Below, piece after piece: positions 44,529 to 55,762 of a stretch of 64,000 nucleotides of DNA. This DNA comes from Dacryopinax spathularia (lineage: Eukaryota; Basidiomycota; Dacrymycetes; Dacrymycetales; Dacrymycetaceae). The stretch is from assembly GCA_037974965.1 (NCBI GenBank), contig JBBPFI010000001.1:744001-808000 (forward strand). Direction: 5' to 3'. The notes below the pieces were generated by a model. That model had not been told where the DNA came from. It was given only the letters and a program-made list of their open reading frames with translations, and did no database searches. The position numbers were made by a program, and so were the translations under genes. Within the stretch, counting starts at the first letter, position 1. Every line of letters starts with the position of its first letter.

Positions 44529-46457
44529 TTACAGCATGCTAAGGATAATAGCCGCCAGCGCGCTAGAGCCAATGAACATGAATATATCTGCGATAATTCG
44601 TCAGTCTCACAGCCCAGCTCGCTTCGCAGACAGAAGACGTACATTGAACAAGCAAGAACGCAGCCAGCGTATCGGCTTTCCCATCCGGCGAATACAGCTG
44701 GGTGATTACAAGCTGGTTCACCGCTCCAGGGGTACCGGAGAGGAACATGATCACGAAACGGAGGGCGTATGCGTCGGGCGGGATGAGGGAGGTGTGGAAT
44801 GTGAGGTATTGGGTGAGCGCGACGCCTATTACGGGGAGGATAACGCATTTTATGGCTGTCATGCCGAGCATGGCCATGATCGGGAGCTTCGTTATTGGTC
44901 GGGGTATCTGGCACATAAGTCAGCATGGTATCAGGTTGATTTGTGAATAATTACTCACATCCATGCGAGCGAAACTGTTTCCCAGAAGCAGCAAGCCCTG
45001 AGGCACGGAGATGCCGCCAATGAAGCTAGCGGTATTTAGGATGAACTGCAAACATGGGTTCCCGTCCGGTCCAAGAGCGAATCCATAGTACTTGTCCCCA
45101 GGCTGGAGCTCGACAAATAGCGCTTTCAAGGGCTGGATAAGGGAGATCGGAAGGGCGATCAGGATGGAGAGGGTTACGGGGCTCGTCGAGTTTTTGAGCA
45201 TGAACCAGACTGCGTGTAGAGGTGCAGCTGCTGGTTTGGCCCAGAAGCGTTTCCAGGGCACCACTATGGGCTGTACTGCTTCGTCTGCTCGGGCCTTCCA
45301 TCTCCGCACAAAGTGGGGCACGAAGCGGGAGTGGGATACAGGTGCTGGCTGCGGTGCGGCTGGTGGAGCTGGTGATGACGAAGCGGTGACACTGGTCGCG
45401 GACTGTGACGGGCTCAGCTTTGGTGATGCTGATGTAGAAGGCCCGGGATGGTGATGATGGTGAAGAAGCGGACCGAGTCCAGGTTCTCCGGCCAGGGCTT
45501 CCGCCTCTGTGCTCGCCGCAGCCTTCTCCTGCTCGCGCAATATCTGTTCCTCGATCTGCTCTTCGATTTCTGTAGTGCACGTAAGCAACTTACCGGACAC
45601 GGCAAAACGATGCCAACTTACTGGTCTCCTCGCCGAAAGACTCTGGATCATGTTCCGGCTCCTTCTGCTTCCCACCCCGTAGCCTCGCCCAAAATCTCTT
45701 CATAGCCCTCGACCTCCTCTCCCACCTCTCCCTGATACTCTCAGGAATCTCACACCCATCCTCATCCAACGGTATCTTATCCGCATCCGCAAAGTCCCAC
45801 GCCACAGTCTTCCAGAACCCCGTTGCGAAGTAGGTGATCTGGAAAGCGACGATGAATACTGCGATGAAGGCGATTCCGAGCTGCGTGTCGGCTGTGCCGT
45901 TGAAGGGGGCGTGCATGAATATTGTCATGAGGACGGCGGTGGGGAGGTTGTTCCAGTTGGACATGGCGCCGCAGGTTACGAGGCCCCAGCGGAAGTTTCG
46001 AGGAACGAAGACGAATTCGCGTAGGATGATCGTCATAAACAGTCCGGCGAACTGCGACGACTTGAGCGTCGAACATCTTCTCCGCTAGACTGCACTCACG
46101 ATATAGAAGAAGGCCATTAGGAAGATTGGCCCAAGGAAAGCGATGTTCGTGCTGTTGAAAGCAGGAACAATACTGGAGAAAACCAGGCATGGTAATGCGA
46201 TATTCTGCCTCGCAATTCAGCACAACTTCTGTAGCACACATACGCGCATATACGCACCACGTTGACCACGGCCGACCCCTTCGCACCCTGCGGCGTCCAC
46301 AGCCCATTTCTCGTGATCACATATCCAGCAAGAATGGTAAGAAAGGTCTTCAATAGTGGGACGAAGCTATATGCGGTATGCACATCAGCGGCGACTCCGA
46401 AAGCTGATAAGGTACTGCTCACCCCGCATAGATGTAGTACCCCGCCGGACTGGTCAT
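44529..46457 (-). CDS. Auxin-efflux-carrier-like membrane transporter, paralogue 2
   Basis: Start MTSPAGYYIYAG at 46457; stop TAA at 44531-44529. Same exon plan as paralogue 1. Blocks: FVPLLKTFLTILAGYVITRN, WTPQGAKGSAVVNVV, LPCLVFSSIVPAFNSTNIAF, REFVFVPRNFRWGLVTCGAM with SNWNNLPTAVLMTIF, and FATGFWKTVAWDFADADKIP. A long variable loop contains coiled-coil-like EIEEQIEEQILREQ, a poly-His run and a Ser/Pro-rich part. Then come PVTLSILIALPISLIQPLKA, GNSFARMD, KCVILPVIGVALTQYLTFHT and ALRFVIMFLSGTPGAVNQLV, ending IGSSALAAIILSML. Differences from paralogue 1 are concentrated in the cytosolic loop, which is longer here. It belongs to the Ecm3-like Mem_trans family; substrate unknown. Confidence 0.9.
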
Positions 46458-49400
46458 TTCGTTCTATCCGTACTGATACAGTCTATAGCGTTCCTCAGGC
46501 CCCTTCAGGCCGTCTCGGTACACTCTAGCAGCAGCGAACAGAAAAGCAAGAAGCGGCAACGTCGACCCCATCGCAAACCCGGCACGAAAACGTATATATG
46601 ACATCCTCATCGGACGTCGGCCTACGGGCAAATCATCGCAGCAAGAGGGCCGACACCGCGCAAGCGAGAGGGCCTGATACCGGGCCGGTAGGGCCTGTCC
46701 GAGCGGGGGAACGGGTTGGGAGCGGAGCCCTCGCTGCCGGAGGCGCCGGGCGTATGGGCGTGTCGGGCCATTATTCCTGCGGAGGCTATTCCGGATGCGC
46801 CGGGCTTCGGAGTTGGGGACCGATCGTGCTTTGGCAGGGGTTCGATCAAGGTGATCGATATATAAGGAGGGTTGGATGATATTATTGGGAAGGTTCGATC
46901 GTTTTCATTGCACAGCCATTACCTGCTTCTTCGCCGACAATGTGTGCTAGGTTTGAAGGGGCTGCGTTATCGGTGCAAAATTGTTTTCTCCAGAAGACGA
47001 CAAGCTGGTAAGCGAGATACATAGCTGCAACAAGCGCCCGCAACTTCCGCTGTGGCACCTCATCTACCGTACTGTACCAGTCAAACTCGTTATTGCAGAA
47101 GATTTTCCCCGGCCTGGCTTTGTATTCCACTAACCAGAAGATCCGCCTCTGAGAGGCCTTATCATCAGCCTTCCTCCTAGAAGCACGTGACCCCGCACGA
47201 ACCCTCCCACTTCTGCTGCAAAACGCCAAGCCCATCATCCCCGCATCCCCTCCTCTCCAGCATCATCCCAAAGTGGAGCTCAAACAAATGCCGTAACTCA
47301 CAGACCTCCATTTCCCTCATGCACGACAATGAATCCGTGCCAGACAAAATACCTCATCCAGCTCTGAGTTCTGACGCGCGCCCAGAGGTGGCTGGTCGTC
47401 CTCGGTCGATGGCATTCCACTTTTGGGCTGAGCGGGGAGCGCCGCCGACGCGCGACAGGCAAGCCGCTCAATGACGACGACGCGTCTCGTCTCGTCCGCG
47501 TCGTTGGCTAGGCTCTGGCTCGCCGCTAGTCGCAGCCCGACCCGGCCTGGTCGACGTCGCTGACGAGCAGGACCAGGTTGTCCTACACAGGTAGGGGTCG
47601 ATCGACCCCTTCTGAACGAGGCTGGCTGGATGACGTATTGTTCATTGGAGATGGTTCGGCTCTATTTAAGAGGACCTAGGGTAAGGGCAGGGGATCGAGA
47701 GTCGCTTACACCCATCGGGCTGGATGTCAAGCTTTGCAGGGATGGCATTGGGTGGACAAATATGGGAATGTTGAACATTGCCATCATTGTCTTTGTTTTT
47801 CCGTTGTACCGTACCAGAAAGCATGTTTAGAGAGGATTATGTGACGGTGCTTACGCTCTCGCATTTGCAGTGATAGATGGATGCATCGATAGCGTTGCAA
47901 CGCAGCTCCGTGATCATGATGAACCTCACGGCTCCGCTTTGATAGCCTTGCATTTCAGCATCATCAAGGCGGAGATTACACCGTTCCTCCGGCTTCTCAC
48001 ACCCTTTGCTTGATATGAAGTACCTGCGCAGCAGCTATATGAGGAGCTCATGGTAAACACGAGGCAGCATCAATCCCTTCCGCTTTCATCGAAGTTTGCA
48101 CAGTCACGAGATCAACAGATAAAGCGGGCCGAAGTGAAGATCTTCCCTTCCAGGAGACCGGAGCTGCAGCCGCAGTGCGTGACCCGTTGGGAGGGAGCGC
48201 CGCACGCTCGGGTCAGGAACGTCCGCCTCTCGCGCGCATTACGACTTATCAGGATGCTGCGAATGTATAAGTGGAAGGGTATGACGTTTCCGAGCCGGAA
48301 GATGCTGTAATGTAATGTAAGCAAGTTCCGGCCCGATCGTCTTCCATCACGTATGTGCTCGTCCAGGATCTTGAGAAGGAGGAAAAGCTGCCGGATCTTG
48401 CGGTTTTATCTCCGGCTGACTCAGGGAAGCCCAAAGAGGTGGGAAAGAAGATGAAGTGCGAAGATGGTTGAATTTCAGGTGAAGGAGCGGTGAAAGGGTT
48501 GTACGGAGAGGAAGTTGATGGAAGCTTGAACAGGTTTTGTTATGCTGTGCTCTTGCCGAAAATGAAAAGCGCGGGCCCGTTTTGGCGTTTCGAGGGCAAA
48601 TCTCTTGCCGAACGAGAGAGCGGTCAAGGCACGGCTTACATGAATGAGGATGAGCTAAGAAGATCTGGCAGGCTCTGGACCCGCGCGACGTTGTTGACGA
48701 CCGTCAACGGAACGACGGGACGACGGATACATGGAGCGGGGTGCGAAATTGGGGTACGTTGTTGCGTTGTTAGCGAGGGATGCGGGGTGTTTCGGGGTAA
48801 AGATCTGTGGGTGGGTCGCTTAGGCCTCGCCCGCTGGTGGATAGGCCTTGCAACAACTTGCGGTTTGTAGGGTTGTACATATTGTGTTTTGTAGACTGTC
48901 CAAGCGAATGAGTGACGGTGGCAGAAAAAGTGGCATCAAGAGCCAAGAGATCCTTTCGATTCCAGTGAGCGGTGGTGGACGGAGGCAACCAAGGCGGGAT
49001 GAGCGTGGCTTGTCGTCAAGGGGCTGCGACAGCGGGATCAAATAGAAGGGATGAAGCGGGAAAGAAAAGAAGGACATTTGGGAGAGGGGGAGCGGGTGCA
49101 GTGAAGGGGGAGCGGGAGTTGTTGGGTACGCCATCCAGGGGCGGCCGATCAGTGCGAAATGGCGGCCAACGGCACGAATGGGAGAACGAGAGAGGGGGTG
49201 AGGCGTGACGGCAGCAGGTGCAGAAGGGGAGAAAGAAGCAGGAGAAGGTCACAGCAGCGTCGGTGGGCCAGTCACCCGCACACACAACGCTATTTGGCGG
49301 GTGCAAAACGGGGATAGGGCACATCTCCTCCCCCCTTCCCTTCCCTCATCCCCCTTGCCCCCCATCACCTGCCTGCACACCGACACACCGCAGGAGTACA

Positions 49401-49769
49401 CCCACCACGCACGCACACTGAGCGAGCAACGGCTGCCGCATCACACTCAGCCCGCTCCTCCCGCACATCCTCTTTACTCCTCTTCCTCTTCCTCTCCGTT
49501 TCTCTCTCCCTTCCTCTCCTCTCTCCGCTTGCCCGTCTCTTGTCGTCCCTCTTCTCCTGTTCCTGTCCCTCTCCTCGTCGCTGTCATCTTCGCACGCTCG
49601 CCATACAAAGGCACTGCTTGATCTGGCATTCACCGCCTCAACCCAATCCCTTGTATCGGTCGACTCTTGTTATCTGCTAGCCGCCATCAATAGAACCCCA
49701 ACTCGCCTAATCACCTCCTCCCCCTCGTAAAGGCTTGCTCCCCTCGCTCTGCCCTCAACGTCCAGCAAG
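46458..49769. other. Gene-poor 3.3-kb region upstream of the RGS gene
   Basis: No gene I can support. A minus-strand ORF at 46882-47238 contains a coding-like stretch (VPQRKLRALVAAMYLAYQLV then FWRKQF) but no recognised family. A + strand segment at 47873-48019 (GSALIALHFSIIKAEITPFL) may be another gene scrap. A perfect 18-bp palindrome is at 47593-47610. From about 49330 to 49620 the sequence is a long pyrimidine-rich tract typical of a strong basidiomycete promoter or 5' leader for the RGS gene. Confidence 0.45.
47593..47610. repeat. Perfect 18-bp palindrome
   Basis: AGGGGTCGATCGACCCCT is its own reverse complement. It could be a dimeric transcription-factor site or chance. No transposon ends were seen around it. 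Confidence 0.6.
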
Positions 49770-52061
49770 ATGGCAGCTCAAGCAGGACGGTCGAGCCACT
49801 CCTCGTCCCATATGATGAAGACGACTAAACGAGGACGACCCTATCTAAAGGTACGTTCTTTGTCCCCTTCAACTCGCCGCGTACTGGCAGGTTCTGATGC
49901 ATTCGTTGTAGGACACACTCGACCTGTTTGCAACGCTCATCGTATCCCTCGACCTTACAACACACCGACAGTTCTTCCGCCAGATTCCTAATAGCTTTAC
50001 CACGTACGTCCCTACCTCATGTCTCGCTTCCCGCGACACCACTTTCTAACCCTACTTCCATGCAGTGATGAAGCCTGTGCGAATCTGTCCAATCTCAAGT
50101 TTGCTCAATCTACCCGCGGGCCGGACCCCAAGGACCCAAGCCGGATTGTTACCACAACGACGACGACGACGTTCTCCATGTCACGCGAGATGGCCAAGTC
50201 GATGTGCCAGCACTTTATGGACGCTCGGCTGATCGAGAACGCCGGTGACAGGCAGTCAAACATCTTCAAAGACCGGGGGACATACCAGGTCACCCCGAAG
50301 GGCCTTCATATTCTTGAACGGTTCATCACCAAGAACGGCATGACAGCGGATCATCTCGTGAAAGTGTTCGCCACCCAGCCGATATGCATGAAGCTCCTCC
50401 ACCTCGAGCGCAGGCCAGACGACGACGATATCATCATTTCCCAAACGCCAATCGTTGACCTCTTCCGCCGTTTCGCAGGCAGGCAGCCAAACTACCCCTC
50501 CACGTCGGACTCGAACATGCCGCCCGACCCGGCGCAGGAACATCATGAGCGCGCTAAGGGCATCTTCTTGCAGGACGTAACTGAGCGTATCGACGGGCAG
50601 AAGACGCCGCAGACCTTCAGGTACTGTTTCTACTCGCCGGCAGCGCTGGACTGGCTATGCGACTTCTCCAGCATTGTTGCAAGGGACGAGGCGGCCGAGC
50701 TGATGGCACACTTTGTTCGCTATCAACTCATCCAGTACGTGACGGATCATTCGAGCAGGCGGGAGGACCAGATCAGCTTCGAGGTTAAGGGCGGACCGGG
50801 GACGACAATGCGAGCTTTGGTGAGTGACCTGCATATATGCGCCTTTGGTACAGGTCTGACCGCTCTGCAGCCTAAGGCCGAGTTCATCTGCAATCCTAAG
50901 ACGCTCTACCGGATCACCGAGATTGGCCAGCAGTGTGCCCGCTGGAACGTCCCTCCACGTGCGGCTGGTGCTACTGCCGGCACTAACCCTGCTGCTGCCG
51001 TTGCCGCTGCGGAACACAGCGGTCGACCATCCGAGGACAGCAGTGAGGCCCACGCTACCGACATCAACTACGGCCCTGGTGCTGGTGGTGTTGGCGGTGC
51101 GAAGGGTCTTGCTGGTGCCCAGGAGGCACAAGCCCAGCTCCAGCGGCGCGGAAGTGTCGCGGAGCGGCTCAACAAGCTTGAAGAGAGCGTGGCGCACGAT
51201 TCGCCCAAGGAGAGCAATACCGATCGGCTCAAGTTCATCCTCGCCGAACCTGCTCTACGTTCCCTGTTCCGCGATTTCCTCCGAGGCAATTTCTGCGAAG
51301 AGAACCTTTCCTTCTGGCTCGAAGTCGAAGATCTCAAGCGCCGTTTCGTCACTTCTTCCTCTGCCTCCGCTGCCACCACCGCCCCGACCACCGGAAAGGG
51401 CAGCCAAATGGAGAAACATCAAGACGGTCTCATCAAGATGGCGTTCGTGATCTTCAATACCTTCCTAGCCCATTCTAGCCCTTGCGAGCTAAACATCGAC
51501 CACGGGCTGCGGAACGAGCTCGACGCGTACCTCTCCAATGTCCTTTCCGTGGACGGAAAGGGTTTCCTGGGGAAGGTAGAGCCAGCGCAGACAGCGCAGT
51601 TCACTGCTACGCAGTTGCAGCATATGATCAGGCTGTACGAGAGGATCCAGAACCACGTTTTCCGTCTGATGGCTACCGACTCCGTGCCCAAGGTGAGCAT
51701 CCCGTCTCCCGCTCCATATCTTCTGACTTCATCCCTAATCATCTTCTCTAACCAACAGTTTGTGAAAACAAAACAGTTCGTCGCTCTCCGTCAATACGTC
51801 CAAGGCCTCGAGCAAGTCGACGCCGACATGCGCATGGCGGCCGAAGTGGTCGGTTCGCCCCCAGGCCCGGGCATTGGGCTGAGCGGCGGCGCCGGCAGTG
51901 CCGTGGGAGCGCCGCATGACTACGAGGCCTTCCCGAGCGAAGAACCGATGGGGAGGACGTATATGACCATCTCGACCGCTGCGAACGAAAAGGCGCGCGC
52001 GTTGGCGGCGAAGGCGGAGGCGAAGCGAGTCGGGATCAACGTGCCTTCTGCTGGTCGATAA
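49770..52061 (+). CDS. RGS protein with DEP domains (FlbA/Sst2/Thn1 type)
   Basis: Five exons (49770-49850, 49912-50003, 50066-50819, 50871-51692, 51759-52061) give 683 aa. The N-terminus has a fungal-DR/DEP-like region (DTLDLFATLIVSLDLTTHRQ, SMCQHFMDARLIENAGDRQS, GTYQVTPKGLHILERFITKN). A second DEP region follows (YCFYSPAALDWLCDFSSIVA, LMAHFVRYQLIQYVTD, YRITEIGQQCARWN), then an Ala/Gly-rich linker. The RGS domain is LKFILAEPALRSLFRDFLRG, NFCEENLSFWLEVEDLKRRF, AFVIFNTFLAHSSPCELNID and, after the last intron, FVKTKQFVALRQYVQ. A loop rich in Ser/Ala/Thr interrupts the RGS domain, as in other fungal members. These proteins speed GTP hydrolysis on G-alpha subunits and limit pheromone or growth signalling; in Schizophyllum Thn1 loss alters colony form. 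The last two introns are 51 and 66 nt and lack stops, so their retention would not break the frame. Confidence 0.93.
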
Positions 52062-52670
52062 TCCCCCATCCTTCTCTCCCTTTCCACCCACTTATCTTCC
52101 TCGGAGTCGCCATGACCTTCAGCCGTGCGGATGCTTGCTTGCCCACCCGATGATACATATTCAGCATGTCTATGATCCCCCTTTCATCCCAACCCCACCC
52201 TCACCCGCTCCCACTTCACGGTGAGGAGCATAATGCCCCCATTGCGCCTCAACAAGCGCTTTCTTCCTGTCTCTGCTGCTCCTCTTTTCTCTGTTGTCTT
52301 ATTCCACCCTCCCTGTCTCCCTTCCGTCTCTCCTCTCGGGAACCGTCCGGCTGGACGACACGCATCCATTCATCTCATAGCCCCCTTTTTTTTACAAAGC
52401 AAAGATATTGTATAAACGTAATAGCCACCTGTGTGGCGGCCAATGATCATTGTTTGATAACACGCTTGCGCGACGGAATCACACAAGCATCCTTGTTCGA
52501 GGAGTGGATATTGTGGAACGGATCTACAATGATTGCATTGACTAATTACGTGTGATCAGTTGCGGGAATTACAGTAGTATACAGCATGCAGGGAATAGTG
52601 CGGTCTTCTGTCGGACCCAGATACAGAATTTTCTAATGAACAGTCGTCACAGTAGCAGTAGCAAGGGCTG
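52062..52670. other. Convergent intergenic region
   Basis: 3' flanks of the RGS gene and PCH2. Pyrimidine-rich at 52180-52400. Nothing else recognised. Confidence 0.5.
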
Positions 52671-54532
52671 TCAAGCCGAATCCTGGGCGATCCCCGCCTC
52701 GACCACAGACTTCATCGCCTCCAGAAACTCCTCGATAGGTACGGCGACGTCGAAAGACGCGGCGCCCAAATGCTTGGAAGCAGCAAGAACCGGCAGACGA
52801 CGCAGCGAGCGGCCAGACATGCCTTGACATATCGCAGCGAGCTCAAATAACCGCTCGCTTACTTGTTGCTCTCTTTCGTTGCTGGCCAATGCTATTCGAC
52901 GGTCCCGCAGGTCCAGGATATTCTAGGCAAGATTGAGTGGAGGGGATAGGAGGAGGGGTGAATGCTTACCACGTCTTTCTCGATTACACCACGCTCCATG
53001 AGTTCAAGCAGGCAACCTCGGAGGATCCAGTACACGCCGTCCTGAGGCGGGTTGCCGATGAACTTGACTATGTCTGCACGATCCTTGAAGGCGGGATCTG
53101 CTCCAAAACAGTTGTTATGCCAGTCTCTCATCTCACGACAACATACGCACCGATGGAGTCCACAAGGTTGGAAGTGGTGACAACCAGAACGTTCTTTAGT
53201 TGCTTCAACTTGTCGAGCTGCGTCAAGAGCGCATTAACAACCTAGAGGCGATGAGTATGCAACCATCGGTCTGGCATGGGATCGGCTCAGCTTACTCGGA
53301 TGGCGTCGGTCGGTTCACCGGCGGACACCGAGCCCGATCTCGAAGCCGTAATACTTTCCACCTCATCTGAACGGTGACTGATAAGTATCCCGTTGCAACA
53401 ACATGTACCACCGCACCTATGAGAACCACAACGAAGGTTTCTTCCTCCTCACAGAGTTCCATCACGCGGGTAAACAGATTCTGGACAAGCTTCCCGGACT
53501 CGGAGAACCATCGAGAGAATAGCGAATGAGAGTTAATCTCGATGAAATGTGTGATCGGATAGACTTTGCCCAAGCGAATCGAGAGCTTTTGAGCTAGAGC
53601 GCGACATAGGGAGGTTTTCCCTGTGCCAGGAGGACCATGCAATAACACCACGCTAGACGAAGGCTATCAGTCGGGCCCAGTCGCAGTTGGAGGTTCGTGT
53701 ATGCGCACCGATTCCAGGCAACAATGTTCGTATCGACGTTTGCCTGGGAAAATCGGATCGTGGCATATATGTAGTTGAGAAGGTCTATTTTGACATCATC
53801 TGCGTAGAAAAGGCTAGCCCCAGGTCAGATACAGTATGCAGAGAGGTTTATAGCGCAAGACTTGCCTTTCCCATAAACCCTCAGCCGATATGTTCGGCAT
53901 TAAGCACATCGTTGCGGAGTTCACCGACTGCCCCTCTTCAGCCCCATCTGAGATCAACTCCTCCGTATGAGCCGTGTTGGGAGAATAGACATGGACATTC
54001 AGGCGTGTCTCTGCTGGGTCGAACTGTTCCTTTCCATAGGCTGAACGCATATAAGCACCAATCCCGTATATACGAGAGATCGCTTACAGGTTTCTGCTAC
54101 TCTGATAGACTGCACGCTCCCCGAGAGCCCACCCATCCACTCCCATCCGGTTAATGCGCTTTCAGGCATGAGTGAGTCCAGGTCAGATGCGATCCATTTG
54201 CGAACGAGGTTCTCAATCGTCTCGAAGGATGCTGTACTCTGAGGCTTCAGGCCAACCTCGACTGTGAGAGTCCTTTAGGTCCAGTCCGGCCCTAAACCGT
54301 TGTACTTACTGTGTATAGAATACTTGGGGGTAACTTGGGTAGAAGCCTGCTTGTGGCCGTTTGTAGCAGGAACCAGCGTTCTCTTCACATGTATGCTGCC
54401 AGAAGGTCCGGCAGGTTTAGGTAAAACGAGTTCCTCCACCACCATCTCCGACTTAGATGAAGCAGTACGGGCACCGGCGACGTCCTGCATGATAGTATCG
54501 TGCGCAGAAGGAGGTAGAGCATGAGGTGCCAT
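52671..54532 (-). CDS. PCH2: Pachytene checkpoint AAA+ ATPase Pch2/TRIP13
   Basis: Multi-exon gene starting MAPHALPPSAHDTIMQDVAG at 54532. Recognisable parts are an N-terminal domain (PKYSIH-VEVGLKPQS, FETIENLVRKWIASDLDSLM), IDLLNYIYATIRFSQANVDT followed by NIVAWNR-VVLLHGPPGTGK (Walker A, with TSLCRALAQKLSIR), ITHFIEINSHSLFSRWFSES and GKLVQNLFTRVMEL. Walker B is VVVLI-DEVESITASR, joined across an intron. Sensor and arginine-finger regions are VVNALLTQLDKLKQLKNVLV, TTSNLVDSIDPAFKDRADIV, IGNPPQDGVYWILRGCLLEL and GMSGRSLRRLPVLAASKHL. Pch2 remodels HORMA proteins (Hop1, Mad2) in the meiotic and spindle checkpoints. The frame is open upstream to 54649, but the first ATG not overlapping the divergent gene is at 54532. 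Confidence 0.93.
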
Positions 54533-54699
54533 GATGGTCGACAGAAGCAGGCGATAGATGATGTTCCAAGGTCGGGATCCAGGAAGGACCTCCAAATGAT
54601 TCCGGTACGCGTCTCGACGCGTCCTGATTTCTTTCCGGTCACTTGACAAGACCAGCGAGATCGTGGACCTCCTCTCGTTCTCGATCTTTCACCATAGCT
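54533..54699. promoter_or_regulatory. Short divergent promoter between PCH2 and SPC19
   Basis: Only 167 bp separate the two start codons. Both genes act in chromosome segregation, so shared control is plausible. No clear TATA box is visible. Confidence 0.6.
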
Positions 54700-55417
54700 A
54701 TGGATTATCGGCGCTCATCTGTTTATCCTCGACACTCAGTTTTCCCAGGGGCTTTGAATCTCGGTTCGGGCTCCAAAGGAATAGATGGACCAAGGCCGTA
54801 TCTGCCCCACCTCGAGGCCTGTATCAACGCGACAAACCAAAGTACCAATACCGTGCGTACATGCACGAAGGGAGGTTCGCTTGTAGCTGAGAAGCATTTG
54901 ATACAGCTCAAGGCCCTTCTGGAGGACTTCAAGGATGGGACTGGGGATTTGCCGCGGCTTACCAAGGTGCTGGAAAACAATAGGGTGAGTTGTCACTGTT
55001 ATTATCGGATCTCCCTCTCAAGGCTGTCGCAGCTGTTCGTCCTCATCAACGAAGACGTTCTGCGGAAGTACAAGGCTCAGCTGGCCGAGGAGATAGAGCC
55101 TCAGGTCGCGGAGTTAATAGCAAAGGCAGAGAAGTCGCTAGGTGTCTTGGAAAGGAGAGAAGTCCAGTTGCAGAAGAAGGTGCGTGAGGCTTGAACACCG
55201 CGGCGGGAACCCGGTTAACATAATGCAGGTGGAAGCGCAGCAACATAACGGGAACTCCAAAGCCGCTGTACCTACCGCATCTAACAAGGCAGAGGAACGA
55301 AGGGCGAAGCTCATGGCTGCTAGGCGGGATCGCCTAATGAAAGAGCTGAAGGCATTAGAAGAGGAGGTGGAATCACTCGTGCGTAACCTTGAGAAACCGA
55401 CCAGCTTCAGACACTGA
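54700..55417 (+). CDS. SPC19: DASH complex subunit Spc19
   Basis: From ATG 54700 the protein starts MDYRRSSVYPRHSVFPGALN and has the Spc19 pattern: LPHLEACINATNQSTNT, LIQLKALLEDFKDGTGDLPR, LTKVLENNR then, after an intron ending cgcag at 55032, LFVLINEDVLRKYKAQLAEE, IEPQVAELIAKAEKSLGVLE, RREVQLQKK. A last exon with a basic coiled coil (RRAKLMAARRDRLMKELKAL) follows. Two ambiguities remain. A 39-nt intron (GTGCGT...GAG) at about 54852-54890 would remove RTCTKGGS-type residues and improve the alignment. The 3' end is either TGA at 55415-55417, or, if a 47-nt intron is used, TAG at 55447-55449 with LQTTQLED as C-terminus. DASH couples kinetochores to microtubules. The gene is small (about 170-180 aa). 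Confidence 0.82.
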
Positions 55418-55762
55418 TTCGCCAGCAGACCACTCAGTTGGAGGACTAGCATAGCTCCTGTGCATTCCTGTTCCGTTCCGTGATCTTAGGGCTACAATTG
55501 TATCTGTGGAATAGCTGTAATTAACCTGTAGAATACGCGACTTTGCCCTCACAGCGCGTCGACGCGCTGGGCGCTTGTGAGGCTGGCCAATCGCAGTGAT
55601 CTTGACGCGTAAGGACGCCCAACGTCATAGACCCAGGATGCCTCCGCCCATTTCCCCAGCCTTCGAAGCAAGTCGCCCCTATGCGCATACAGTTAACGGC
55701 ATACTACTACGATTATACCCTAACGATCAACCTCCTTTTCTTTCTCGTCCCTGTCATTCGTT

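Noticed and set aside
46837-46850. GGTTCGATC as a tRNA T-arm
   Set aside because: No acceptor, D or anticodon stem can be formed around it.
53763-53772. GCATATATGT near PCH2 as another intronic copy of the decamer
   Set aside because: It lies in a PCH2 exon (coding NYIYATIRF), so it does not support the intron pattern.
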